This document shows, piece after piece, positions 22,020-32,736 of a DNA stretch of 64,000 bases (its first letter is position 1; each line of letters starts with the position of its first letter). The translations under genes and the position numbers were made by a program. Source of the DNA: Rhyacichthys aspro (Eukaryota; Chordata; Actinopteri; Gobiiformes; Rhyacichthyidae); the NCBI GenBank assembly GCA_036850595.1, contig CM072161.1, positions 18,495,812 through 18,559,811 of the forward strand, given 5' to 3'. The notes beneath the pieces are model-generated. The model searched no databases and had not been told where the DNA came from. It saw only the letters and a list, made by a program, of their open reading frames with translations.

Positions 22020-25000
22020 ATGGTTGACTCACAGTACTACCTCCCAAATGACATCGGTATCTCATCCCTCAACTGTGGCGAAGCCTTTCGCCTCCTCTCA
22101 CCACATGAAAAGAAGTACGCTCATTACCTATCCCGAGCAGCTTGGTATGTTGACTCACAAAATCACAATGTACCCCATAAAGTGTCAAATCTATTATTTT
22201 TGTCTTGTAATAAATGTTGTTGGTTTAGGTATGGCGGCCTCGTGGTGCTGCTGCAGACGTCTCCAGAGTCTGCAAACATTTTCGTTTTGCTGCAGAAAGT
22301 CTTCAGAAAACAAACACCTGCCGAGCTGGAAACAGCTGCCACAGCAGCTGGGCTCAGCTCTGAGGAATACCAGGTGAACAGTACGGTTAACTCACTGTAT
22401 TTAGTTTTGGTTTCTCTCTTAATACTTGTATCCAAAAGTAGGCAGTGCAGCCAATGAAAATAATGTTCTTTTTGTGTGTGATTGCTAGGCCTTTTTGGTG
22501 TTTGCAGCAGGCCTATATGCCAACATGGGAAACTACAAGTCCTTTGGAGACACAAAATTTATTCCAAATCTACCCAAGGTATGGGCCTTTAAGTGGTGAA
22601 AATTGTATCTTTGCTTTAGAAACTTTCTGACCGTACATATTCCACATGAAAGCTATGTTTCTACATGCATCTTGTGTTTTGTTCATTTAGGACAAGTTTA
22701 AAGCTCTCATTTGGGCCAGCCAGGCATTTCAGGAGCAGCCAACTGAGATGAAGACTCTCTGGGACAGCTGTTCTTGTCTCCTCTACTCTTTAGACGACAA
22801 ACACAAACAACTTGGGCTCGGCAAGAAGGTAGAAGTTTAAAGAATACATTTGAATGGGAAAAAAAGTTTGTAACTTCCCTAAATACAGCTTGCTTTTTGT
22901 CTTACAATCAGGGCATTACGACATACTTCTCAGGAAACTGCTGTCTGGAGGATGCTGAGGTGGCACAGAAGTTCCTTGACTCGAAGGTAAGCTGGGTTTA
23001 AACCTGAGCAGAAACACTGAGGCCAGTGATTAGCATTTTTGCAGTTTTCCACGGGTTCTCTTCTGCTTTTTGCCACCATCCAAAGACATGGATCTGAGGT
23101 TGATTTGAGAAGTCTCCTTTATTCACATCTGTTTTAATGTTTGCTCTAGAAACTCTCTGCATACAACACCCGTTTGTTCAAGAAAGATGATGGAGGGAAG
23201 ACCTGCTATGAAGTGCGCTTAGCCTCAGCTGTGCAGCAAGGTCAGTACAGTCAGGGACCTCAACTCACAAATGAATGTTGAATTGAATTCATGCTGATAT
23301 CTGTGCTCTTTTATAGACTGTGCCGTTAACGGAGAATGTGAGTCCTGTTGTGGCACCTTCAGCTTTGGAGACAAAGACTTCTCTGTGACTAGAGGAGACT
23401 ATTCTTCTCTTATGGAGAAAGTCTGTTTTTACCTGCAGCAAGCACAGGTGAGACCTTTATAGATACTGTAGAGGATGTGTGATCTACAGTATTACTAGAG
23501 TTGTCTAACTGTTAGTGAAAAAGACCTTATGTATAATTATGCTTTGTTAATCAAAGTCATACGCTGCCAATGAGAATCAAAGGAAGATGATTGAGGAGTA
23601 CAGACGTAGCTTCACTTTGGGTTCAGTTGATGCACATAAAGAGGGCTCCCGCTACTGGATCAAAGACAAGGGACCAATTGTTGAGAGGTAACAGTACTTT
23701 GGACCTCCAACAGATTTTATTGTTTTATATGTCTTTATTGTTTCTCACTTGTGCCTTTTTTCCGTAGTTACATCGGTTTCATTGAGAGCTATAGAGATCC
23801 CTTTGGGTCAAGAGGAGAATTTGAAGGTAACAATTGAATGTGTCTTAAAAAACGGTCATAAATAAAATGTTTGAAATGTCAGCCATAACATTTTATAATG
23901 TTGTGTTTGCATCTGTTTATTTTCTTGTTACTATTTGACTTTAGGTTTTGTTGCGGTTGTGAACAAAGCGATGAGTGAACGTTTTGCCAAGCTGGTGAGT
24001 TCAGCTGAGGTGCTGCTTCCTGAGCTGCCGTGGCCCAAAGAGTTTGAGAAGGACACGTTTCTTAAACCAGACTTTACCTCACTGGATGTTCTTACTTTTG
24101 CTGGAAGTGGAATACCAGCTGGAATCAACATCCCCAACTGTACGTACACACAGACACAAATATAACTCAATAAAGTGAATTATTAACAGACTTACTTTGA
24201 ATAATTTGACCTGCTATTATGTTCTATTTCTATCCAGATGATGATATCAGACAGTCGGAGGGCTTTAAAAATGTGTCTCTAGGCAATGTGTTGTCTGTAG
24301 CTTATTCCACAACAAAAGAGAAACTCACGTTCCTGAAAGAGGAGGATAAGGTGAGGCTCTGGACAAATAATGGTAAATATTAGTTCAGACTCTTGCTCAC
24401 TAATGTCACTACTGTTTTAGGATTTGTTCATTAAGTGGAAAGGCCCTTCCTTTGAAGTGCAGGTTGGTCTTCATGAGCTGTTGGGACATGGCAGTGGAAA
24501 GCTGTTTGTCCAGGTAAGTATTTACTTTTATTCCAGCAGCAACTGTTTGTGACACTTTTTCATTGTGTGTCCATCAACTTTCTCCAGGACGACATGGGCA
24601 AGTTCAACTTTGACCAGGACAAGGTGATTAATCCAGAAACAGGTGAACCGGTAAGTATTGTGTGGTTATAAATCCTGGTTTCATTCAGTGCTGTGAATTA
24701 CTCCATTCTGTGTCTGTTTTAGGTGTCCAGCTGGTACCGGGGCAGTGAGACATGGGACAGTAAATTCACCACTATTGCGTCGTCCTACGAGGAGTGCCGT
24801 GCAGAATGTGTGGGACTCTATTTGTGTCTTAACCCACAAGTGCTCAGGTATAATAATAATAATGCCAGTGTAGTAATATATAGAGCACAGTGCATGAAGC
24901 AGAGTGATCTCCAGATGCTCTTGGTTGACCTAAACTGAGAGTGCTGTTTTAGGTACTGATTCTTAACATCCCTGTCTCTGTTGCAGTATTTTTGGTCACG

Positions 25001-26511
25001 AGGGTCAGGATGCGATGGATGTAGTGTACATCAACTGGCTCAGTATGGTGAGAGCGGGGCTGCTGGGTCTGGAGTTTTACACCCCTGAGAGCAAGAGCTG
25101 GAGACAGGTATCATTCTGTACTTTCTCCTAATTAGTCTGTTTTTTGACACACTGCTCTTGTCTTTTGACTTGGACTGGACTGTGAGGTTTGAAAAAAAGA
25201 AATGCAGTTACACTATTAATACAGTTTATGTAAAATAATCCACTATATGATCAAATTTCCCCACTTTGCCACTGAATTTATTGTATGACGGGGCAGAAGC
25301 TGTTGTGAACCACCGCTGTATATCTGTTCATTTATTTCCTTTATCCAGATTTAAACACCTTGTCAATCTGCAAAGGAGAAGTGTGATCTCTGCAAATGGG
25401 TAAATGTAAAGGGGTTACATCACAATATATGACAAAACGTCACCTTTTCACCTCTGTTCCTTCCTTGGACCAATTTTTTGGAGACGCTCGGACCCAGTCG
25501 TCGAGCTGTCACAACTTGGCTCTTGTCAAACTCGCTCAAATCCTTCCGTTTGTCTATTTTTTTTTAGTTTTTAACGCATCAACTTTGAGACAAAATGTTA
25601 ACTTGCTCCTAATATTTCCCACTCACTAAAAGGTGCCGTGATGAAGAGATAATCAGTGTTATTACAACAGTTAGTGTTATGCTTGATTGGTGTAAATTCT
25701 TGCCTCATCTGGCTTCATACTCATCATATGTGACAGTTCAGTTTGTAGTCATTATATTTGTGTAGGACTAAGTATAATCAGTGTTGTCTGTGTCCCTCTG
25801 TCTCAGGCTCACATGCAGGCCCGATTCGTCATCCTTAGTGTGCTGCTGGAGGCTGGGGAGGGCCTGGTGGGTTTGGAAGAAGTGACCGGACAAGACGGCA
25901 AACCGGACGCTCGCATCACATTGGACCGTAGTAAGATTCACACTGTGGGCAAGAACGCCATCAACAGGTTCCTCTGTAAACTGCAGGTACTGGTGTATTT
26001 GTTCAGTGCCATGTTTTGACACTTGCTCACGAACCCTAGCTATAAAACATGCTCCTTAATCTGTTTAACAATTTTGTAGGTGTTAAAAGCCACAGCGGAT
26101 GTTGCAGGAGGAAGGGCACTTTATGAGAAATACTCCACGGTGAGCGACAGTGGTTCTCACAACTTCCTGCGTCTGCGAGAAACAGTGCTGCTAAGAAAAG
26201 AAGCTCGTAAGATGTTCGTCCAGGCAAATACCAGAGTTAATGGTATGTATTGATTTTCACTGCTCTCCTTTTGCCTCTGTTTCTGTGTGGGCTTTACTAC
26301 AATACACAATAAAATACTACTTACTTGCACAGATAATAATAATAATCTTGTTTTTTTATGTTTTTTAGGCGACAATGTGGAGCTGGTTGAATATGAAGGC
26401 AGTGCGGCCGGTTTAATTACTTCTTTCACCGAGCGCTTTCAAGAAGACGCTGAGCAGCTCGAGGCCCAACTTTTGGAGCTGAGCAGAAGAGACGCTGCCT
26501 GTTGGTGCTGA
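22020..26511 (+). CDS. dpp3: Dipeptidyl peptidase 3 (zinc metallopeptidase M49)
   Basis: Eighteen coding exons: 22020-22144, 22229-22373, 22489-22578, 22691-22828, 22912-22986, 23150-23240, 23317-23447, 23557-23687, 23768-23826, 23945-24139, 24238-24350, 24421-24513, 24588-24650, 24723-24847, 24987-25107, 25807-25986, 26080-26242, 26369-26511. All are GT-AG and phase-consistent, giving 726 residues (mammalian DPP3 is about 737). The enzyme is cytosolic and removes dipeptides from the N-terminus of oligopeptides such as enkephalins and angiotensins. The zinc site is visible as HELLGH (residues 449-454, 24472-24489) plus EECRAE with the second glutamate at 507. The family-diagnostic GGLVVLLQTSPE, SYIGFIESYRDPFGSRGEFEGFVA and FAGSGIPAGINIPNYDD stretches are present. 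ETGE at 479-482 is the KEAP1-binding motif known in human DPP3. The start context MVDSQYYLPND matches the family. The gene appears intact. Confidence 0.98.
25108..25806 (+). other. Largest DPP3 intron (intron between coding exons 15 and 16)
   Basis: About 700 bp of AT-rich intron. No nested gene, RNA or transposon recognised. Confidence 0.6.
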
Positions 26512-26879
26512 TCGTGTCTCACGGTTTCTTTTGTGCAAGATATAAACTGAAATCGGTTGCTTTATTTCTATATGGGAACGTGAATGGATGTGTAATGTTC
26601 AGCATAATTATGTTAAAGGGAGCGCTTATGTATGCAGCTAAAGTAACTCTGATTCAAAACAAGGTGAAGTTGTTGTACTTGGTCACGTTTTAGCTGCCAA
26701 CAAAATCATAATTACAATTAACAACTACTTTGTGAAACCTATCATTTCATTTAAATGTATGTATGGTGTTTAATGCTTCACAGATTCAGCTATGCCTTTT
26801 TAAAAAAAATGACATTAATGATACATATATTGTCAAAAGCAACTGACATAATTACTGTATGTGGTATTAAATCTGCACA

Positions 26880-26907
26880 AATAAATTTCTTTGATATAAT
26901 CTTTATT
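26880..26907. terminator. Back-to-back poly(A) signals of DPP3 (+) and rin1 (-)
   Basis: AATAAA on the plus strand at 26880-26885 serves DPP3. TTTATT at 26902-26907 is AATAAA on the minus strand and is the first such signal seen downstream of the rin1 stop. The two convergent transcripts would end within tens of bases of each other or overlap. Confidence 0.55.
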
Positions 26908-27194
26908 AAAATAAGAAATCTACAATGTTTACAGCTACACAAAAGAAAACAGTGCTTCATAAAATCAAATACTTGTGGTAAAATCTAAGAGCTTGAGCTA
27001 CTGTTGTATCTGAGATATAATGGACATACAGTAAATCAATTCAAGACCATAACTGTAGAGCGGATATGACATACTCAAGCGATTTTAGAAACGTTACCTG
27101 GTGCATCCTACACTCGTCTTGACTCTGTCAGTCTCTAAAAATCTCAGTACATTCTGGTCTAGGTCATGTCTTTTCTGACTTTGGTTCTTGTGCT

Positions 27195-27490
27195 TTTAAT
27201 TTGAAATGTCAGAATATTAGTTAAAGCAGCCCAACTTTTAGCTCAAAAATATATCTTCTCAAAAATGTTTTAATGGTTCTTAGAGATCAGTAGAATCATG
27301 TGTATCTCACTGACAGTACCCTCAGCTGGACAGAAACCTCCAATATAACTTTCCTGTCCCGGGAGATTATATGAGTGACAGAGGGAGCAGAAATAGGCCA
27401 ATACACTGGACCCTTGCAGAGTCAGATTTGCACAAAATACACTAAAACTGTTTATGAAGGAATGTTTTTTCTTACAAACTTCCAAACTGG
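27195..27490 (+). repeat. Dispersed repeat family R1, copy A
   Basis: Shares blocks such as TCTCACTGACAGTACCCTCAGCTGGACAGAAACCTCC, then AACTTTCCTGT, GGGAGCAGAAATAGG and CACTAAAA, with 29140-29475. It also appears reverse-complemented at 51330-51560 and in part at 62800-62885. The ends are not sharp and the class is unknown. It lies in the rin1 3' UTR. Confidence 0.7.
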
Positions 27491-27842
27491 AAGGTCTCCA
27501 CTTGAAAACAAATGACATCCATAAATTACACTCACTCACTTAATGGCTACTAACTTATTAGCATTAAACACACATTTTCTTTCTTTTTAATCAAAATCTG
27601 AATGCTAATAAATACTCTGGCTAGTGTCCCTGACTGTTAAACTTAAATACCATACTAATAGTAAGTCATTTTACTATATTACTAAATGCTTTGCTGACAT
27701 GTGGATGATGCAAAAAAGTCACGCACAGATTTTTAACCCTAGTTTCTGAGCTATGTTTCCAACTTAAGTATTGATATTGCAGTTTCTGAGAACCACATTG
27801 AATGCAGCATCTTGAAAGCATCACGCACTCTCAAAAACAACA

Positions 27843-30715
27843 CTATCTTGAAGCGCTGTTTTGTTCAACTGTTGAGTGAGTCTCTTCGGTCTCCTCTTGA
27901 CTACTCAAAGAACTACTGTCTTTGTCGTTTAAAGAAGCAGTGTTAATCCGCTGAATCAACTCATTTTCATCCTGTTCCTCCGCCTTTTCATCCACAACAT
28001 CCTCAGCTCCAGACATCTGTTTATCTGATTTTAAAATAGCTGCTGGTGTGTGATAGGCCTCTTCAGCCATTTGAGCTAAACATAAAGGAGAAGTGAACGG
28101 AGAAAGTGGAAAAGGGACCTTAGGAGAGGGAGATGGGGACTGATAGGGCGATACAGAGGGGGAAGTGCCCGGAGAATCGTAAGGAGAGAGGCACAAGGGC
28201 TTTTTGGGCGCTGTTTTGGGAAAGAGAAATGGAGAGAGTGAAGGAGAAGAGGAAGGATTGACCAGAGTGGAAGGTTGCATGTAGTCTGAGTCCTCTGCAA
28301 GACTCTCCACGACGGTTGGTAGCTGTGCCCCTTCTTCTTCAGTAACTTCACCGAGGGCTTCCTGTGTCCTTGGTAGAGATGTAGATGAGGGCTCTACACA
28401 GTCCTCTCTATAAATGTCCTGAACTGCTGAGTTAGTTTGAGATTTCTGAACTAGCGTATCTGAGGTTTTATCCTGTGAAAGGGTAGTCGCTTCATTAGAT
28501 TGAACTGCCTTTGGTACCTGCTTCCCAGCTTTGCACCGATTTTTTTTGGGCATTAGCGGCGGTGGAGGAGGGGGAGCGAGCGGCGGCGACAGTAACGTTG
28601 ACGTCTCTGTAGAAATCCGAACTTTGATGCTGCGCTTAAACATTCGCCGTCTGGACCAGGCGTTCAGGGACTGCAAGAAAAGAGGGTTGATGAAGCAGAG
28701 TCCGCCAATCCCCGAGCCATAATTCAACTCTTTAGGGCTGCGAGTCTTGATGGGACAAAACTCATTGAATAGCGCCGTAGTGGAGCTGGACTCTTCTTTG
28801 ACAGGCTGGGATTGAGATTCTGTTGTGGACTGGCCTTCAGGGTTGGACTGATTATCTGAATTTGGTTGATTGTCGGGGGCCGTCTGAGGCACAGCTGGGG
28901 CTGGGACAGAGGGAGCAGAGTCTGGTTTCTTTGGTGGATCCTTCGGAAGTTTAGGAGCTTCTCGTGGCCCACGGATGTTCAAGTGAGAATTCCAAAATTC
29001 TGGAAAAATGTGTATAATTTGAAAATTATAGGCTATACATGCTATACATAATTAATGCATTTAAGAACTAATTACTAACAGCCCATCCTCTGTTTTAGCG
29101 TTTACAAATCAGTAAAAGAGATTTGCTTTTAAGCCAAGTTAAAAGGAGAACCTCTCATCTTTTAACCCAGAAATATATACTCTCAAAATCATTCAATAGT
29201 TCATAGTCATGAGATCGGTAGAATCATGTCTATCTCACTGACACAGTACCCTCAGCTGAACAGAAACCTCAAATGTAACTTTCCTGTGTCGGGACGAAGA
29301 CTCATGTGAGTGACATGCTTTATGGCTCAAATATAGGGAGCAGAAATAGGCAAATACATTGGACTGCAGAGTCGTATTTGTACGAAATTACACTAAAATT
29401 ATCCCACTGTTTCAGAAGACATGTTTTTTTATTCCAAACTTGTCGGTTTTGACAGTCTCTACTTATAAACAGATGTACAGGGATCTGCGCCCTCTAAAGG
29501 CCAAAAGTAAGATTTGGTGTGTTTTGTGTCTACGGTAAACTGTTTTGACAGAATGACACGTGAATTCCAGGTAAACAAAGGACGAACCTTTAAAAATGAC
29601 ACAGAACATGTTTATAGACACAATAACCACTGCACTGATCATGTCCAAAAGTCTGGTCTACAAGAGATTTCCATTGTGGAATTGCTGTATTTTATGTGAA
29701 AAATAAATGCATCTAACCCATAGAGCAACATTACATCTGCTACAGTTTTAATCACAGACCTATTCCCATGTGTGAGATGGACTCCAGCTCTTTGTGGGAT
29801 GTTGCTCTTGCTATGGCCTCAGGAAGCTCAAGAGGGAAGGGCAGCACATCTCTGAACAACACAGACACAGGTGGCATTAGGACAACAACAATTACACAGC
29901 ACTGAATAGTAATGATGTGTTACCTGCTGACACAGTAAAAGGAAATTAGTCTTGGGAGGTCTGGGAAACTGATGCCTGAAGTCTCCAGACACAAAGCTGT
30001 GGATGAAATGTTATTAATAAACTCACAATATTGATTAATAGTTATAATGTTTTACCAGAAATGGGCATTTACAAGACTCTTACTCGAGTGCTCCTCCTGA
30101 ATGCCAAACTGCTGAACGAAGGACGGCTCGCTGTCGTCGGCCAAACGGACACACAGCACCTTCTTCTGGGACGTGCGAGAATTTCGAACCAGAAATGTCT
30201 TAAAAATATAATATAATATGTATCAGGTCCCAGTCCTTACTCCAAAGCACGCAAAACAACATCTCAAATGCACATTAACATTTGTTGTTCAACCCAAGCT
30301 GCTTTAAATCAGGTGGTACCCATTTTACCAGGTAACCCATTATGCTGTTTTCCCTTAGATTCCTTTCCTCTAGGCATAAATAAAACAGAAAGCAATGTAG
30401 ATGTATTTCACTCTCAGCTTTTGACTCCTGTTTCCCATTCCCAGGCCAGACAAGGCCCCCATGTGCTGTACCCTTCCTGAATAACCTGTCTGATTTAAGT
30501 GTGTGTTGGTGTCTGACCCCAGGAGGCTCCCTCTGTAAAATGTGTAGTGCTGTGGCTGGGTTGATTGACAGCTGAAGCCAGACTGGGACAGTGAGGAGCA
30601 GCCGGTCCAAGACACTGATGCTCCTGAGTGAACTGCGGCTCCTTTGATGCCCCATGAACTTTGAGGTCTGGGACGGCTCAGGGAAATCATACAGAGGTTC
30701 TTCTTGCTCTGCCAT
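27843..30715 (-). CDS. rin1: RIN1-like protein: SH2 and proline-rich region, no VPS9/RA domain seen
   Basis: Five coding exons (30715-30518, 30198-30084, 29996-29924, 29851-29760, 28999-27843) join in frame to 544 residues. Order: an EEPLYDFPEP motif with Tyr9, matching the ABL-site context of RIN1; an SH2 domain at about 45-155 with TFLVRNS (FLVR 68-71), ISFPDLPRLISFYCVSRDVL and ATSHKELESISHMGIEFWNS; then the RIN-specific GLCFINPLF and FKRSIKVRISTETS (about 279-292); a proline run at 297-308; and a Ser/Pro-rich acidic tail. RIN proteins are Ras effectors and RAB5 exchange factors on early endosomes. The conserved RH/VPS9 and RA domains should follow, but the frame ends at a stop and only about 0.9 kb separates it from convergent DPP3. 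The protein is therefore truncated relative to the family (human RIN1 is about 780 residues), unless more exons lie elsewhere. Confidence 0.85.
29140..29475 (+). repeat. Dispersed repeat family R1, copy B (in rin1 intron)
   Basis: Aligns with copy A in the same orientation over about 300 bp with many small differences, in the intron between rin1 coding exons 4 and 5. Confidence 0.65.
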
Positions 30716-30837
30716 CTGCACAGAGAAGATTTAGTTAATAACAGGCCCTCCCACAGTTTGAGCATGTCTCAAGTGGTAATTACCTGTCCTGGTGGCTCCC
30801 AATCATAACCACTGTAGTTTTAAAACACTGCACACAC

Positions 30838-30907
30838 CTGCGCAATAAATCTGCCTGGATTGAGACAGCAAGTCTGGACTTGGTGAAGTGCAGCAGCCCA
30901 GACAGAC
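30838..30907 (-). other. rin1: Candidate 5' non-coding exon of rin1
   Basis: On the minus strand, CTTTTCATTTTAG|GTCTGTCTGG starts a 70-bp stretch that ends GCGCAG|GTGTGTG. The next exon begins directly with the rin1 ATG at 30715, so this would be 5' UTR. Splice signals only; no transcript support. Confidence 0.35.
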
Positions 30908-32039
30908 CTAAAATGAAAAGAAAAGATATGAAGATGAACAGTCTATTACACGTTACAGAAATGAAATAGTTGGTCCAATTGGACTGAGGATGCCATTTAG
31001 CAACTATCAGTGTGAAATATTAAGATGTCTGACCGCCATCAACAACAAAATCTGAAACAGAGCGCGCATTCCTCTGTAAACTAAAAGTTTTCTCATCAAA
31101 TCTTACCTCCTCTTCAAAGATTCTCATATTAATTTGAAGTTGTAGTTACCTCTTTGCATCTCCCCGCTCCTTCTTCACGTTATTGATGCACACTATTCTT
31201 CCACAAACTTTAAACACGGTAAATGTGTCCGTTTTTTGCACCGCTGGCCTGTCATGACGTGTGTTCAGGTCTGAAATGCCTCCGTGTTTCTCTGTAGCTC
31301 CTCCCACAACGTCCCACCTGACCTCACCTGTAGCTCCGCCCACGTCCAACCATCTTTTACCCATGTGAGAACAGCTTGAAAATCACAACTAAGACATCAG
31401 TAAAAGTAAAAATAAAATAAAAAAAAATAGGACAACATAAAAGTAATGTTTTGGGTAATGATTTAATAATGCTTTGATGAAGGCTATGAACTGAAACGTG
31501 TAGACCTATATTCTTTACACTTTTCTTGTTTTTTTAGTTTATTAAACCATTACCATGCAGACAGTATTTTTTGCTATTTCTAATGGTTCTTCTGAAAACT
31601 GATAGATATTCTCCTCTGTAATTATAATAACTTAACTCACATATTTAATGCTGTCATGGAAATTTGGTTCCAATTTAATTTCCAATAATCAATTTTCTAC
31701 ATACTACTAACTACATATCTACTAACTTGGTATTGTTAATTGTTTGTTTACATAGAGGTATTATAACAGATCTGGGTGTTCAATATGGTGCTGTAATCAG
31801 CTAGGCTGTCATTTTAGGTTATTTCTGTCATTTGCGCATGCATTTTAATTATTTGATAGCCTACTTTGCTAAACGTAACAAAATAACCTGGCTAAAGCAG
31901 TTATTTGTTAATTTCCCATTAAAACATGGAAATACAAAAACTCTAGCTACAGCTTTTACAAACCTACAGACTTAAAAGATTAGAAATCCAACCCTGGAGA
32001 AACTGCGCCCTCTGTTGGAGAACTGTTGACGCGACTCAA
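30908..32039. promoter_or_regulatory. Divergent intergenic region between rin1 (-) and rbm14 (+)
   Basis: The two genes start head to head. The sequence at 31146-31364 is moderately GC-rich and may hold the rin1 first exon and promoter. 31380-31950 is AT-rich with nothing recognised. No TATA box is convincing. Confidence 0.35.
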
Positions 32040-32083
32040 ACCGGAAGCGGATGTGAGGTTTGAACAACGCTCCCTCGCGTTTG
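32040..32083 (+). promoter_or_regulatory. rbm14: rbm14 candidate first (non-coding) exon and start region
   Basis: An ETS-like ACCGGAAGCGG at about 32039-32049 precedes a short stretch ending at the strong donor TTTG|GTAAGAG (32083). The coding exon follows the acceptor at 32717. This fits a TATA-less housekeeping promoter; the transcription start itself is not determined. Confidence 0.45.
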
Positions 32084-32717
32084 GTAAGAGTCTTAGCGCT
32101 TTACAATTTTATATTCGTTTATCTATCTGAACATTGAACACACTGGATTGATAGATAATTTCTAGAAAAATAACAAATGTAGTTATCATTATTTAACGTT
32201 AACTGCACTATTATAGAGTAACAGCTTGTTGAATTGACGTTGTCCAAAGCGCTAACATGTTGAGCTAACGTCAGCTAAACCGTTAATGGCGTTCTATCTG
32301 TGTCCAGTGTCATCTGGATTAGCGTTAGCTGTTAGCACAAAAACTTAACTCTGTTTATTAAACGCTAAGGTATATATTATATAAAACCACACTTTGTTAT
32401 TTCGTATTAGACAGCGTTAGCTTTGAACACGTCAGCAGTCAGGCCCACTCGGAGCTAGTTACAGCAGACATCACTGGAGACATTTTGTCATGTTACGTTA
32501 CAGTCGGACACAATCTGGCGTTAACGTTTGCATTCGCGCAACTGAGAGCCAGCAATGTCTAAATGTTATTATTATAATGCCTAAAAATGAGTTCAAATAA
32601 CGATTGCCAACAATCTATGAGGTTTTTCTTATAAAAATATCACTTTATGGCCCCCGCCGGTCGTTGTATAAAGTCATGCTTAAATTATTTTCTTTGTTTT
32701 GTGATTATTTTTTACAG

Positions 32718-32729
32718 ATGTTCGGTTAA
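32718..32729 (+). promoter_or_regulatory. Minimal upstream ORF (M-F-G-stop) in the rbm14 leader
   Basis: ATGTTCGGTTAA starts with the first base of the exon that carries the true start codon and ends 7 bases before it (32737). It would be created only after splicing. A regulatory effect is inferred, not shown. Confidence 0.4.
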
Positions 32730-32736
32730 AACAGAG

